Counted from the first letter of the stretch, positions 48,385 to 56,935 are shown. The stretch: DNA of 64,000 nt from Glycomyces tenuis DSM 44171 (GCF_000427885.1 NZ_KE386601.1:112115-176114); one strand, 5' to 3'. The notes: a model not told the origin generated them from the letters alone. A program made the numbers and translations.

Positions 48385-49623
48385 ATGCACATCTACACCG
48401 CCCCCGTCGTCGTCCCGATCGCCGGCGATCCCGTCCGCGACGGCGCGGTCGGGGTCGACGGCGACCGGATCGCCTACGTCGGGCCAGCCGCCGACGCCCC
48501 CGAATCCGAGGACGCCACCGCCTTCGCGGGCGTCCTCACCCCCGGCCTGGTCAACGCCCACACCCACCTGTGCTACACCGGCTTCGCCGACATGCACGGC
48601 AATGAGAAGGAATTCTTCGAGTGGATCCAGGAGTTCGCCAGGCGCAACCCGGCCACCGCCGACGATGAGTGGAAGGCCGCCGCCCAGGACGGCGTCGACC
48701 AGTCCCTCGCGGCCGGCGTCACCGCCGTCGCCGACGTCGTCACCCCGGCCGCCGCGTTCGAGCCGCTCCTGGCCTCCGACCTGGCGGGCGTCGCCTACTG
48801 GGAGGCCTGCTTCATCGACGACGAGGCCTGGGAGGAGCGCCGCAAGGCCTGGCGGGAGATCGTCACCGAGACGCGCGCCGTCAACGGCTCCGACCTGGCC
48901 GTCGGCGTCAGCCCGCACACGCTCTACTCACTGGGCACCGGCGTCGCCAAGAGCCTCGCCGAGCTGGCCCGCACCCTCGACATCCGCCTCCACCCGCACC
49001 TGGCCGAGACCACCCATGAGGACATGTTCGTGCGCCGCGGCTCGGGGCCGTTCGCGTTCATGAACCGCCGCATCGGCCTCGACCTCGAACTCGCCGCGGG
49101 CGGCGCCGGGCACTCGCCGGCCCAGCAGATGGCGAAGGTGGGCTGGCTCGGCGCCGACTCCCATGTCGCCCACGGCGTCCACCTCGACGCCGAGGACCGG
49201 GCGCTCCTGCGCGAGCAGGGCACCGCCGTGGCCCTGTGCGCCCGCTCGAACGCCCGCCTCGAAGCGGGGGAGGCGCCCGTGGCCGCGCACCGCGCCGAAG
49301 GCAACCCCGTCGCCGTCGGCACCGACTCGCGGGCCTCGGCGCCCGACCTCGACGTCGCCGCCGAATGGCCCGTGCTGCGCAAGCTGGCCCTCGCCCAGGG
49401 CGACGACGGCGACGGCCTCAACGAGTGGCTCGTCCGCGCCGCCACCGAAGGCGGCGCGAAGGCGCTCGGGCGCAGCGACATCGGCGCCATCAAGGTCGGT
49501 GCCCGCGCCGACCTGGCCGTGTTCGACGTCGACACCGAGGCCAACCCGTACGCCGCGCTCGTGTCGGAGGCGGCGGGGAACTGCAAGGCCACCGTCGTCA
49601 AGGGCCGCCTCATCGAACATTGA
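48385..49623 (+). CDS. Amidohydrolase (COG0402 type)
   Basis: 412 residues. Metal site: HTH in NAHTHL, a His in LHPHLAET, His in VAHGVHL and Asp in GTDSRAS. This is the deaminase branch (chlorohydrolase/SAH deaminase/MqnX). Given menG and the quinone-linked genes 1-5 kb away, a 6-aminodeoxyfutalosine deaminase (MqnX) is possible, but guanine or other purine substrates are equally open. TAAGCT (48373-48378) lies 6 bp before the ATG: leaderless. Its stop is followed by the hairpins at 49711-49785. Confidence 0.85.
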   Translation: MHIYTAPVVVPIAGDPVRDGAVGVDGDRIAYVGPAADAPESEDATAFAGVLTPGLVNAHTHLCYTGFADMHGNEKEFFEWIQEFARRNPATADDEWKAAAQDGVDQSLAAGVTAVADVVTPAAAFEPLLASDLAGVAYWEACFIDDEAWEERRKAWREIVTETRAVNGSDLAVGVSPHTLYSLGTGVAKSLAELARTLDIRLHPHLAETTHEDMFVRRGSGPFAFMNRRIGLDLELAAGGAGHSPAQQMAKVGWLGADSHVAHGVHLDAEDRALLREQGTAVALCARSNARLEAGEAPVAAHRAEGNPVAVGTDSRASAPDLDVAAEWPVLRKLALAQGDDGDGLNEWLVRAATEGGAKALGRSDIGAIKVGARADLAVFDVDTEANPYAALVSEAAGNCKATVVKGRLIEH

Positions 49624-49627
49624 GTTT

Positions 49628-49642
49628 CGATAACGGTTCGGT
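49628..49642 (+). repeat. CGATAACGGTTCGGT, copy 1
   Basis: 15 bases identical to 49956-49970, starting 5 bp after the amidohydrolase stop. May be a protein-binding site. Confidence 0.6.
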
Positions 49643-49710
49643 CACACTGCTTGTGCCGCGCCGCTCGTGTCCGGGATGCTGGCAGGGCTCAGGACTTCGA
49701 CCCCATTGGG

Positions 49711-49728
49711 GAGCGGCGCTCGCCGCTC
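49711..49728 (+). terminator. Hairpin after the amidohydrolase
   Basis: GAGCGGCG and CGCCGCTC with a 2-nt centre (a 4-nt loop if the last pair opens). Confidence 0.6.
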
Positions 49729-49747
49729 TCCTCTATCCCCTGGAGAT

Positions 49748-49785
49748 GGCGGGGCGCGCGTTTGTGTGTGTACGCGCGCCCCGCC
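49748..49785 (+). terminator. Strong hairpin downstream of the amidohydrolase
   Basis: 14-bp perfect stem GGCGGGGCGCGCGT / ACGCGCGCCCCGCC with the loop TTGTGTGTGT. It is the clearest terminator in this region. Confidence 0.8.
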
Positions 49786-49955
49786 GATCGTCGTCCGCGG
49801 TCCCTTCCCGCCGCTCGCCGCCGCCGCGAAACCTCCAGTTCACATGCTCATGTCCGCGTTAAACCTCCCCAAACGGCGCACTCCCACCCCGAAAGGGCCA
49901 ACTACCAGCCGAAATGTGACAGCGAGCACGCCGTAGTTATCGGATGGGTCACGTG

Positions 49956-49970
49956 CGATAACGGTTCGGT
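49956..49970 (+). repeat. CGATAACGGTTCGGT, copy 2
   Basis: Second copy of the 15-mer, 166 bp before the small ORF at 50136. GTTATCGGA (reverse core) occurs at 49936. Confidence 0.6.
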
Positions 49971-50135
49971 TTCATAGATCGACATCACAGCCCGGGTGCG
50001 TCAGTGTGGTCCTGTAACGCAGACCGCACCGCGGGGCGGCCCGAAAGTCGATCGGATCACGATCGGCGGACCCGAGCCCTTCACCCCGGACGCGGCCCGA
50101 CCACCGTCCGAGCCGGATGACGCGAGGAGGAGCAG

Positions 50136-50297
50136 ATGATCACGGCGACCGCTGATCCGGACGCGCTCCGCCTTGCCGCGCAGACATTCCGATCGTCGAC
50201 CCGAGCCGATCTCCGGCTCACCGGCCTTCCCGAAAGGGCACTCCCGCCGGGCGAACGCGCTGCCTTCCTTTCCCAGCTCCCTCGAGGCAGCGCGTGA
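50136..50297 (+). CDS. Small hypothetical protein (53 residues)
   Basis: Begins MITATADPDALRLAAQTF and ends PRGSA. It has the strong ribosome site GAGGAGGAG 7 bp before the ATG and mostly G/C third positions. The body is Arg/Leu/Ala-rich and helical at the start, with no signal or membrane segment. Not recognised. Its isolation between repeats and terminators suggests a separate small-protein gene, possibly regulatory. It could also be a decayed remnant. Confidence 0.5.
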   Translation: MITATADPDALRLAAQTFRSSTRADLRLTGLPERALPPGERAAFLSQLPRGSA

Positions 50298-50336
50298 CGC
50301 GCACTCCGCGCGCCCGCTAACCCCTTGATCCGCCGG

Positions 50337-50362
50337 GGCCCACACCGACAGGGCTCCGGCGG
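50337..50362 (+). repeat. 26-bp imperfect direct repeat, copy 1
   Basis: Matches 50454-50479 at 24 of 26 bases (core CAGGGCTCCGGCGG), period 117. Located between the small ORF and menG; meaning unknown. Confidence 0.7.
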
Positions 50363-50453
50363 ATTTCTCTGTCCCCGGCGAGGCCCCGCCACCAGGGCCC
50401 GAGCGGGTCCCGCCGCCTCGAATGAGGGCTCGGTCACCGTCCCGGTCGGCTCC

Positions 50454-50479
50454 GGCCCACACTGCCAGGGCTCCGGCGG
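50454..50479 (+). repeat. 26-bp imperfect direct repeat, copy 2
   Basis: Partner of 50337-50362, ending 32 bp before menG. Confidence 0.7.
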
Positions 50480-50511
50480 CCCCCCGTTCCACGATGTGCG
50501 AGGCTGAGCCC

Positions 50512-51207
50512 GTGAGCCAGGCGAATGAAGCGAACACCCCCAGTAAGGAGCCCCGTCGCGTTGCCGCGATGTTCGACCGGGTCGCTCCGGGATACGACCG
50601 CACCAACACCGTGATGGTCGCCGGGCAGGACAAGCGCTGGCGCAGGGCCACCCGCGAGGCGCTCAGCCTGCAACCGGGGGAGCGGTGCCTCGACCTCGGG
50701 GCCGGCACCGGCGTCTCCACCGCCGAACTGGCCAGGTCCGGCGCCGATGTCATCGGCCTGGACATCTCCATCGGCATGCTCAAGGCCCACGCCGACCGGC
50801 AGGTGCCCCTGGTCGCCGGGGACGCGCTCCGCCTGCCCTTCGCCGACGACACGTTCAACGCCGTCACCGGCTCGTTCTTCATCCGCAACGTCGTCGACCT
50901 CGACGCCTGCCTCGCCGAGATCCTGCGGGTCCTCCAGCCCGGCGGCCGCCTCGTCCTGTGCGAGGTCTCGCGCCCCGCCTGGAAGCCTTACCGGGCCGCG
51001 CACGGCCTGTTCGTCAAGCGCATCCTCCCGAAGGTCGCCGCGCGCGTCGCCTCCGACCCCGAGGCCTACAAGTACCTCGCCGAGACGACCATGGACTGGC
51101 CCGACCAGGCCGCCTTCGCCGAGCGGATCGTGAAGGCCGGCTACCGGAAGGTCGCCTGGCGCAATCTCGCCGGCGGCGCCGTGGCCCTCCACCGCGGCTT
51201 CAAATAA
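50512..51207 (+). CDS. menG: Demethylmenaquinone methyltransferase
   Basis: 231 residues. It methylates demethylmenaquinone with SAM, the last step of menaquinone synthesis. FDRVAPGYDRTN (UbiE signature 1), CLDLGAGTGVSTAEL (SAM site), LRLPFADDTFNAVTGSFFIRNVVDLD and the C-terminal AYKYLAETTMDWPDQAAF all fit. GTG 50512 is chosen; the context before it has no strong ribosome site, and ATG 50494 is an alternative. It lies 2.7 kb before the geranylgeranyl reductase and nuo genes, which use or modify the same quinone. Confidence 0.93.
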   Translation: MSQANEANTPSKEPRRVAAMFDRVAPGYDRTNTVMVAGQDKRWRRATREALSLQPGERCLDLGAGTGVSTAELARSGADVIGLDISIGMLKAHADRQVPLVAGDALRLPFADDTFNAVTGSFFIRNVVDLDACLAEILRVLQPGGRLVLCEVSRPAWKPYRAAHGLFVKRILPKVAARVASDPEAYKYLAETTMDWPDQAAFAERIVKAGYRKVAWRNLAGGAVALHRGFK

Positions 51208-51352
51208 CCGCAGCCGACCGCGCATCGTCCGGCGGGGACGCCGTTCTCGCGCAGCGGGTTCACCGAACGGCGGCGCGCCCGCGCCGATGCCGACGCCCGC
51301 CTGCCGCCGGTCACTCCGGCCGACGTCGACGCCCAGGCCCGCGCGGGCCCGC

Positions 51353-52207
51353 TCAGGCGAGTTGGAAGGAGCGCCTCGAGAGGCCGAACCAGAAGCCGTC
51401 GATGACGGTCTCGGCGGCCTGCTCGGCCTCGCTCGCCGCGCCGTAGGCGATGAACAGCGGCACGTAGTGGTCCACCGTCGGGTGCGCGTACGGCATCCCG
51501 GGCGCCTTCGAGCGGTACGAGGCGAGCGTATCGACGTCGCCCGCGGCCAGGGCCTCGGCGGCCCAGGCGTCGAAGTCGGACGACCAGCCCGGGACCCGGT
51601 CCGAGAAGTCGATGTACGGCAGCCCGTGGGTCATGAAGCCCGAGCCGATGACCAGGTAGCCCTCGTCGCGCAGCGGCCGCAGCCGGCGGCCGATGCCCAT
51701 GAGCCGGTCCGGGTCGTGCGTCGGGATCGACAGCTGGAGCACCGGGACGTCCCCGTCGGGGTACATGACCTTGAGCGGCACCCACGCGCCGTGGTCCAGG
51801 CCCCGGCTCGGGTGCCGGTGGAGCGGTTCGGCGTCGGGCATCGCCGCGGCCACCCGCTCGGCCATCGCGCTCGCGTCGGGCGTGGCGTACCGCATCCGGA
51901 AGAAGCGCTCGTCGAAGCCGCCGAAGTCGTAGACCAGCGGCGTGCCCGCCTCGGGGCTGGAGAGCATGAGCGGGGCCGACTCCCAGTGGGCGCTGACGAT
52001 GAGGATGCCCTTGGGCTTCGGCAGGCGCTGCGCCCAGGCGAAGAGCCGGTCGATCCAGTCGGCCTCGTCGAACAGCGGCGGCGCGCCGTGGCTGAGGTAC
52101 AGGACCGGCATCGGGCCGTCGGCGCTCGTCCAGGGGCGGCGCTCGGCGGCCTCGGGGGCGGTGGTCCGAAGGAACGCGTCGAACGCGGCTCCGGCTTGGG
52201 CGGTCAT
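51353..52207 (-). CDS. DODA-type (LigB-like) extradiol ring-cleavage dioxygenase
   Basis: 284 residues. Metal/active-site histidines are in LYLSHGAPPLF, VSAHWES, GLDHGAWVPL and VDHYVPL, as in plant/bacterial 4,5-DOPA dioxygenase. Substrate: a catechol, not defined. ATG 52207 with GAGGAGAG upstream. It is divergent from a MarR-type gene with the palindrome 52274-52285 between them, which suggests ligand-controlled expression. Confidence 0.9.
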   Translation of the reverse strand: MTAQAGAAFDAFLRTTAPEAAERRPWTSADGPMPVLYLSHGAPPLFDEADWIDRLFAWAQRLPKPKGILIVSAHWESAPLMLSSPEAGTPLVYDFGGFDERFFRMRYATPDASAMAERVAAAMPDAEPLHRHPSRGLDHGAWVPLKVMYPDGDVPVLQLSIPTHDPDRLMGIGRRLRPLRDEGYLVIGSGFMTHGLPYIDFSDRVPGWSSDFDAWAAEALAAGDVDTLASYRSKAPGMPYAHPTVDHYVPLFIAYGAASEAEQAAETVIDGFWFGLSRRSFQLA

Positions 52208-52273
52208 GGTCTCTCCTCGTCCGCTCCATGGGGGTCCACTGCGGGGTGTCGGGTGAATGATTCCCAGGAAATA

Positions 52274-52285
52274 TTGAACCTTCAA
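52274..52285. promoter_or_regulatory. MarR-type operator TTGAACCTTCAA
   Basis: Perfect 5-bp arms (TTGAA/TTCAA) with a 2-bp centre in an AT-rich patch, 66 bp before the dioxygenase ATG and 53 bp before the MarR ATG. Typical place for MarR autorepression. Confidence 0.7.
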
Positions 52286-52338
52286 CTAAGATTACTCGCT
52301 CAAGCCGCCGCGGCAAGCAGCGAAGTTAAGCTTGTGGG

Positions 52339-52800
52339 ATGAGTGACGACGCGCTTTGGCTCGACGATGCCGAGATGGAGACCTGGCTGGCCCTCATCAG
52401 CCTGGTCATGAAGCTCCCCAGTGCGCTCGACGAGCAGCTGCGGCGCGACGCGAAGCTCAGCCACTTCGAATACGGCGTGCTCGCCGTCCTGGAGCGGGCC
52501 GAGGACCACACGCGCCGGATGAGCGATCTCGCCTACCTGTGCAACGGCTCCCTCTCGCGCCTGTCCCACGTCGCCCGCCGCCTCGAGGAGGCCGGGCTCA
52601 TCGAGCGCTTCGCCTGCCCCACCGACGGGCGCGCCACGCTCGCCAAGCTCACCGACCACGGCCTGGACATCCTCGCCAAGGCCGCTCCCGGCCACGTCGC
52701 CCTCGTCCGCCACCTGGTCTTCGACGTCCTCGACGAGGACGAGACGGCCCGCTTCGGCGTCCTGGCGAAGCGCATCCTCACCCGCATCGAAGAGGGCTAG
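52339..52800 (+). CDS. MarR-family transcriptional regulator
   Basis: 153 residues. Winged helix: LSHFEYGVLAVLE, MSDLAYLCNGSLSRLSHVARRLEEAGLI (recognition helix ~70-90) and the wing FACPTDGRATLAKLT. Usually a dimeric repressor released by phenolic ligands. TAAGCT (52327-52332) is 6 bp before the ATG, so leaderless. Likely controls the divergent dioxygenase and itself; the WrbA gene downstream could be another target. Confidence 0.92.
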   Translation: MSDDALWLDDAEMETWLALISLVMKLPSALDEQLRRDAKLSHFEYGVLAVLERAEDHTRRMSDLAYLCNGSLSRLSHVARRLEEAGLIERFACPTDGRATLAKLTDHGLDILAKAAPGHVALVRHLVFDVLDEDETARFGVLAKRILTRIEEG

Positions 52801-52827
52801 CGTCGCCTTTCGGATCCCGCACGCGCA

Positions 52828-52866
52828 GAGCCCGGCCGGAACCCCATGCGGGCTCCGGCCGGGCTC
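52828..52866. terminator. Bidirectional terminator
   Basis: 13-bp stem GAGCCCGGCCGGA / TCCGGCCGGGCTC between convergent MarR and WrbA genes. Confidence 0.8.
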
Positions 52867-52881
52867 TTGCGGTTCTGCGCG

Positions 52882-53511
52882 TTACGCGACGGCCGCGGCG
52901 CGGCCGGCCTTCAGGGCCGCGGCGGTGGCGACGACGCGCTCGGCCTGCGCGCTCGCGGCGGTGAGGGTGGTCTCGTCGATGTCGGAGCCGTTCCAGTGGG
53001 AGACGCCGTACGGCGAGGCGTTCGCGAACAGGGCCTCGTTCGCGTAGCCGGGGGCGACCACGATGCCGCCGAAGTGGTGGAAGGAGTTGTAGAGCGCCAG
53101 CAGGGTCGACTCGTTGCCGCCGTGCTTGCCGGAGGCGGAGGCGAAGCCGGAGTAGACCTTGTCGGCGAGCTTGCCCTGGAACCAGAGCGGGCCGAGGGTG
53201 TCGAGGAACTGCTTGAGCTGCGAGGTGACGTTGCCGAAGCGGGTCGGCGAGCCGAAGAGCAGCGCATCCGCCCACTCCACGTCGTCGTGGGTGGCCTCGG
53301 GGATCTCGGCGATGGCCTTGATGTTCTCGGCCCATGCCGGGTTGGAGTCGATCGCGGCCTGCGGGGCGAGCTCGGCGACGCGGCGCAGGCGCACCTCGGC
53401 GCCGGCCTTCTCGGCGGACTCGGCGATCTGGCGGGCGAGCGTGGTGACATTGCCGGTGGCGGAGTAGAAGATGACCGCGACCTTGACGGGCTCGACAGCG
53501 TTGACTGACAT
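52882..53511 (-). CDS. wrbA: NAD(P)H:quinone oxidoreductase, WrbA family
   Basis: 209 residues. Flavodoxin-like: FMN-phosphate loop YSATGNVTTLA, then GSPTRFGNVTSQLKQFLD and the family GFASASGKHGGNESTLL. It performs two-electron reduction of quinones, avoiding semiquinones. ATG 53511 is used: GAGGT lies 6 bp upstream, whereas the ATG at 53517 would leave no spacing. Two copies of a 12-bp palindrome in the promoter suggest control by a redox- or quinone-sensing MarR/HxlR-type repressor. Confidence 0.92.
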   Translation of the reverse strand: MSVNAVEPVKVAVIFYSATGNVTTLARQIAESAEKAGAEVRLRRVAELAPQAAIDSNPAWAENIKAIAEIPEATHDDVEWADALLFGSPTRFGNVTSQLKQFLDTLGPLWFQGKLADKVYSGFASASGKHGGNESTLLALYNSFHHFGGIVVAPGYANEALFANASPYGVSHWNGSDIDETTLTAASAQAERVVATAAALKAGRAAAVA

Positions 53512-53566
53512 GTGCATACCTCGTTGGCGGAGTTCGGGCGGCGGGGCCGCGCACGGAAAGTATTGG

Positions 53567-53578
53567 TTCAGATTTGAA
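53567..53578. promoter_or_regulatory. wrbA operator 1, TTCAGATTTGAA
   Basis: Near-perfect palindrome, one base from operator 2, 56 bp upstream of the wrbA ATG. Confidence 0.7.
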
Positions 53579-53611
53579 CTACCGTCGACGATAACCGGCA
53601 TCTCGCTAAAG

Positions 53612-53623
53612 TTCAAATTTGAA
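53612..53623. promoter_or_regulatory. wrbA operator 2, TTCAAATTTGAA
   Basis: Perfect 12-bp palindrome, 45 bp from operator 1 (about four helical turns), allowing cooperative binding on one face of the DNA. Confidence 0.75.
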
Positions 53624-53852
53624 TCATTGTGGCGCTCATTACGTCGCTTCCGATGCGGGGATTGCGCGAGTCGCAAAGCGGCGATGCTGTCTCTTTCATC
53701 ACTGTTGTGCCCGATCGACGGAAACGCTCCGCGCCCTGCCCGGCGCGATGGCGTAATGGCACAGCCGTACGCCGCGTGAGCACCTGTAACGCAAAGTTAG
53801 GCCGACCTAAGTGACAGTGCGGAAATAACGGAGTTCTAGACTGCTCACAAAC

Positions 53853-53874
53853 GCTTGTGAAGAGCTTCACAAGC
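53853..53874. promoter_or_regulatory. Rex-type operator before the ggr-nuo block
   Basis: 22-bp perfect palindrome with core TTGTGAAGAGCTTCACAA, which fits the Rex site TTGTGAA-N4-TTCACAA. It follows TAGACT (53837-53842), a likely -10, by about one turn, so bound Rex would block transcription. In Streptomyces, Rex senses the NADH/NAD+ ratio and nuo is a known target. A second element, TTAGGCCGACCTAA, lies at 53797-53810. Confidence 0.85.
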
Positions 53875-53923
53875 TGGTGGCTCGTAAGAATGATCACCGC
53901 CTCAAACGCCTGAGAGGACGCTT

Positions 53924-55273
53924 GTGACCACTCACGCAACGCCCGATGCCGACGTCATCGTCGTCGGTGCGGGACCAGGTGGTTCAGCCGCGGCCTACCA
54001 CCTCGCCCACCGCGGGCTGGACGTGCTCCTGCTCGAGAAGTCCGACTTCCCCCGCGAGAAGGTCTGCGGCGACGGCCTGACGCCCCGCGCCGTGGCCCAG
54101 CTGCTCAAGATGGGCGTCGACACCTCCGAGTCGGCAGGCTGGAAGCGCAATCGCGGCCTGCGCGTCGTCGCCGACGACGCCGCCATCGAACTGGACTGGC
54201 CCGTCCTCCAGAGCTTCCCCGACTACGGCCTGACCCGCACCCGCTACGACTTCGACCAGCTGCTCGCCGACCGGGCCGTCGCCGCCGGCGCCTCGCTCCG
54301 CACCGGCGTCCACGTCACCGCCCCCGCCTTCGACCTCGCCGGCCGCGTCGCGGGCGTGACCGCGCGCGAGGACGGCCGCGCCGTCACCTACCGCGCGCCG
54401 CTCGTCGTCGCCGCCGACGGCGTCTCCGGCCGCCTCGCCCTCGCCCTCGGCATCAAGCGCAACCCCAAGCGCCCCATGGGCGTCGCCGTCCGTCAGTACT
54501 ACAAGTCCGCGGTCAAGCACGACGACCCGTACCTCGAGTCCTGGCTCGCGCTGCGCACCGCCGACGAGCCCGACGTCCTCCAGCCCGGCTACGGCTGGAT
54601 CTTCGGCCTCGGCGACGGCCGCGTCAACGTCGGCCTCGGCGTCCTCAACTCCTCGGCCGACTACGGCAAGACCAACTACCGTGCGCTCCTGCGCGACTGG
54701 CTCGACGCCACGCCCGAAGACTGGGGCCTGCGCGAGGAGTCCGCCGACGGCCCCGTCCGCGGCGCCGCGCTCCCCATGGGCTTCAACCGCGTCCCCCACT
54801 ACAGCCGCGGCCTGATGCTCGTCGGCGACTCCGGCGGCATGGTCAACCCGTTCAACGGCGAAGGCATCGCCTACGCCATCGAATCGGCCGAGATCGCCGC
54901 CGAGGTCGTCGCCGCCGCGCTGCGGCAGCCGAACGCGCCCAGGCGCGAAGCCCAGCTCAAGCGCTACCCCGAGCTGCTGAGCCGACGCTTCGGCTCCTAC
55001 TACCGCATGGGCGAGGTGTTCGTCCACCTCATCGGACACCCCCAGGTCATGAAGATCTGCACCGAGCGCGGCCTCCACCGCCCCGCCCTCATGCGGCTCG
55101 TGCTGAAACTGCTGGCGAACCTCACCGACTCGCCCGGCGGCGACCTCGCCGACCGGATCGTCAACGGCATGAGGATCGCCACGCCCCCGCTGGGCCGGAC
55201 CAGAGTCCGGTCCGCGAGCTCCGCCCACAGAGCCGACGATCGGCTCGCAAGCTTCGCCGAAAGGAGGGCCTGA
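53924..55273 (+). CDS. Geranylgeranyl reductase-family flavoprotein (menaquinone tail saturation)
   Basis: 449 residues. FAD site GAGPGGSAAAYHL (15-), then FPREKVCGDGLTPRAV, the family's substrate-side motif, and GLMLVGDSGGMVNPFNGEGIAYAIES for the second FAD contact. Family members reduce prenyl double bonds; next to nuo in actinomycetes the expected substrate is menaquinone. GTG 53924 with GAGAGGA upstream. It is 4 bp before nuoA, so it is the first gene of the operon under the Rex operator. Confidence 0.9.
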   Translation: MTTHATPDADVIVVGAGPGGSAAAYHLAHRGLDVLLLEKSDFPREKVCGDGLTPRAVAQLLKMGVDTSESAGWKRNRGLRVVADDAAIELDWPVLQSFPDYGLTRTRYDFDQLLADRAVAAGASLRTGVHVTAPAFDLAGRVAGVTAREDGRAVTYRAPLVVAADGVSGRLALALGIKRNPKRPMGVAVRQYYKSAVKHDDPYLESWLALRTADEPDVLQPGYGWIFGLGDGRVNVGLGVLNSSADYGKTNYRALLRDWLDATPEDWGLREESADGPVRGAALPMGFNRVPHYSRGLMLVGDSGGMVNPFNGEGIAYAIESAEIAAEVVAAALRQPNAPRREAQLKRYPELLSRRFGSYYRMGEVFVHLIGHPQVMKICTERGLHRPALMRLVLKLLANLTDSPGGDLADRIVNGMRIATPPLGRTRVRSASSAHRADDRLASFAERRA

Positions 55274-55277
55274 GGCG

Positions 55278-55637
55278 ATGGAAGTCTATGTACCGGTCGT
55301 CATCATGTTCGCGATCGGACTCGGATTCGGAGTCGTGTCCGTGATCGCCTCCCGCATCGCCGGGCCGCGCCGGGCCAACCGCGCCAAGTACGACCCCTAC
55401 GAATGCGGCATCGAGCCCGCCCCCGACACCACCGGCACCACGAAGTTCCCGGTGAAGTTCTACCTCACCGCGATGCTGTTCATCGTCTTCGACATCGAGA
55501 TCATCTTCCTGGTGCCGTGGGCGGTCCACCACGACGTGCTCGGTGTCTTCGGTTTCTGGGCCGTCTTCATGTTCATCGGAGCGCTGTTCGTCGCCTACGC
55601 CTACGAGTGGCGCCGCGGCGGACTGGACTGGGATTAA
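55278..55637 (+). CDS. nuoA: NADH-quinone oxidoreductase subunit A
   Basis: 119 residues, three membrane helices, with the typical loop [11 protein letters not shown] between helix 1 and 2 (its Cys is functionally important in complex I). Part of the membrane arm near the quinone site. AAGGAGG precedes the gene. It starts 4 bp after the reductase gene and ends 3 bp before nuoB. Confidence 0.97.
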   Translation: MEVYVPVVIMFAIGLGFGVVSVIASRIAGPRRANRAKYDPYECGIEPAPDTTGTTKFPVKFYLTAMLFIVFDIEIIFLVPWAVHHDVLGVFGFWAVFMFIGALFVAYAYEWRRGGLDWD

Positions 55638-55640
55638 GCA

Positions 55641-56276
55641 ATGGGTATCGAAGAGAAACTGCCGCAAGGCATCATCCTCACCTCCGTCGAGGCCCTGGTG
55701 AACTGGACCAGGCGCGCCTCCATGTGGCCGGCCACCTTCGGCCTCGCCTGCTGCGCCATCGAGATGATGGCCACCGGCGCGGCCCGCTACGACACCGGCC
55801 GCTTCGGCATGGAGGTCTTCCGCGCCAGCCCCCGCCAGGCCGACCTCATGATCGTCGCCGGCCGCGTCTCCCAGAAGATGGCGCCGGTCCTGCGGCAGAT
55901 CTACGACCAGATGGCCGAACCGAAGTGGGTGCTGTCCATGGGCGTGTGCGCCACCTCCGGCGGCATGTTCAACAACTACGCGATCGTCCAGGGCGTCGAC
56001 CACGTCGTGCCCGTCGACATGTACCTGCCCGGGTGCCCGCCCCGCCCCGAGATGCTCCTCGACGCGATCCTCAAGCTCCACGAGAAGGTCCAGCACGAGC
56101 CGCTCGGCGACAAGCGCCGCGAGGCCCTCAAGGACCTGCCCGAGCCGGCCGTCAAGCCCGGCACCATGCCCTCCTCCTACCGCTTCGACAAGCAGCGCAA
56201 GAAGGAATGGGCCGAGGCGGTCAAGGAAGGCACCCAAGAGCAGCTGCGGATCCGCAAGGCGGTGGCGAAGCGATGA
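55641..56276 (+). CDS. nuoB: NADH-quinone oxidoreductase subunit B
   Basis: 211 residues. Ligands of the terminal [4Fe-4S] cluster N2: Cys37-Cys38 in LACCAIEMM, Cys103 and Cys132 (PGCPPRPE). It passes electrons to menaquinone. The Lys/Glu-rich tail after ~170 is longer than in many bacteria. nuoC overlaps by four bases (ATGA). Confidence 0.97.
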   Translation: MGIEEKLPQGIILTSVEALVNWTRRASMWPATFGLACCAIEMMATGAARYDTGRFGMEVFRASPRQADLMIVAGRVSQKMAPVLRQIYDQMAEPKWVLSMGVCATSGGMFNNYAIVQGVDHVVPVDMYLPGCPPRPEMLLDAILKLHEKVQHEPLGDKRREALKDLPEPAVKPGTMPSSYRFDKQRKKEWAEAVKEGTQEQLRIRKAVAKR

Positions 56277-56935
56277 GCGGTGAAATGCAGCCGGTCGGCC
56301 AGGAGGCCCAAGGCCTGTTCGGCGTCTCCGGCTCCGGCGACACCTCCGGCTTCGGAGGCCTGGTGCGCCCCAACCCGACCGCCGGCGAACTGGTCTCCAC
56401 GCCCGAGCCGCTCGGCGGCTACTTCGACGAGGTCCTCGCGGCCCTCCGCGAGACCCACGGCGACGAGGTCACCCGCGCGGTCGTCGTCGACCGCGGCGAG
56501 CTGACGATCTACATCGCCCCCGACCGCACCGCCGAGGTCTGCCGGACCATGCGCGACGACGAGAGCCTCCGCTTCGAGCTGTGCAACTCGGTGTCCGGAG
56601 TGGACTACCCTTCGCAGGCCAACCGGCTCCACGTCGTCTACCACCTCACCTCCATGACCTACCGCCGCGTCGTCCGCCTCGAGACCGCCGTGAGCGCCGA
56701 CACCCCCGTCGTCGCCAGCGTCACCGAGGTCTACCCGACGGCCGACTGGCAGGAGCGCGAGGTCTACGACATGTTCGGCGTCGTCTTCGACGGCCACCCC
56801 CACCTGACCCGCATCCTCATGCCCGACGACTGGGAGGGCCACCCTCAGCGCAAGGACTACCCGCTGGGCGGCATCTCCGTCGAGTACAAGGGCGCCCACG
56901 TGCCTCCGCCAGATGAGAGGAGGGCCTACCGGTGA
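56273..56935 (+). CDS. nuoC: NADH-quinone oxidoreductase subunit C
   Basis: 220 residues. A ~45-residue Gly/Ser-rich N-terminal extension ([20 protein letters not shown] split: [13 protein letters not shown]) precedes the 30-kDa subunit domain. [21 protein letters not shown] and [18 protein letters not shown] are the family signature. Separate from nuoD (not a nuoCD fusion). GTGA overlap with nuoD. Confidence 0.96.
   Translation: MSGEMQPVGQEAQGLFGVSGSGDTSGFGGLVRPNPTAGELVSTPEPLGGYFDEVLAALRETHGDEVTRAVVVDRGELTIYIAPDRTAEVCRTMRDDESLRFELCNSVSGVDYPSQANRLHVVYHLTSMTYRRVVRLETAVSADTPVVASVTEVYPTADWQEREVYDMFGVVFDGHPHLTRILMPDDWEGHPQRKDYPLGGISVEYKGAHVPPPDERRAYR

Noticed and set aside
53797-53810. TTAGGCCGACCTAA as a DtxR/IdeR iron box
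   Set aside because: Outer half-sites are too close compared with the 19-bp consensus TTAGGTTAG-centre-CTAACCTAA.
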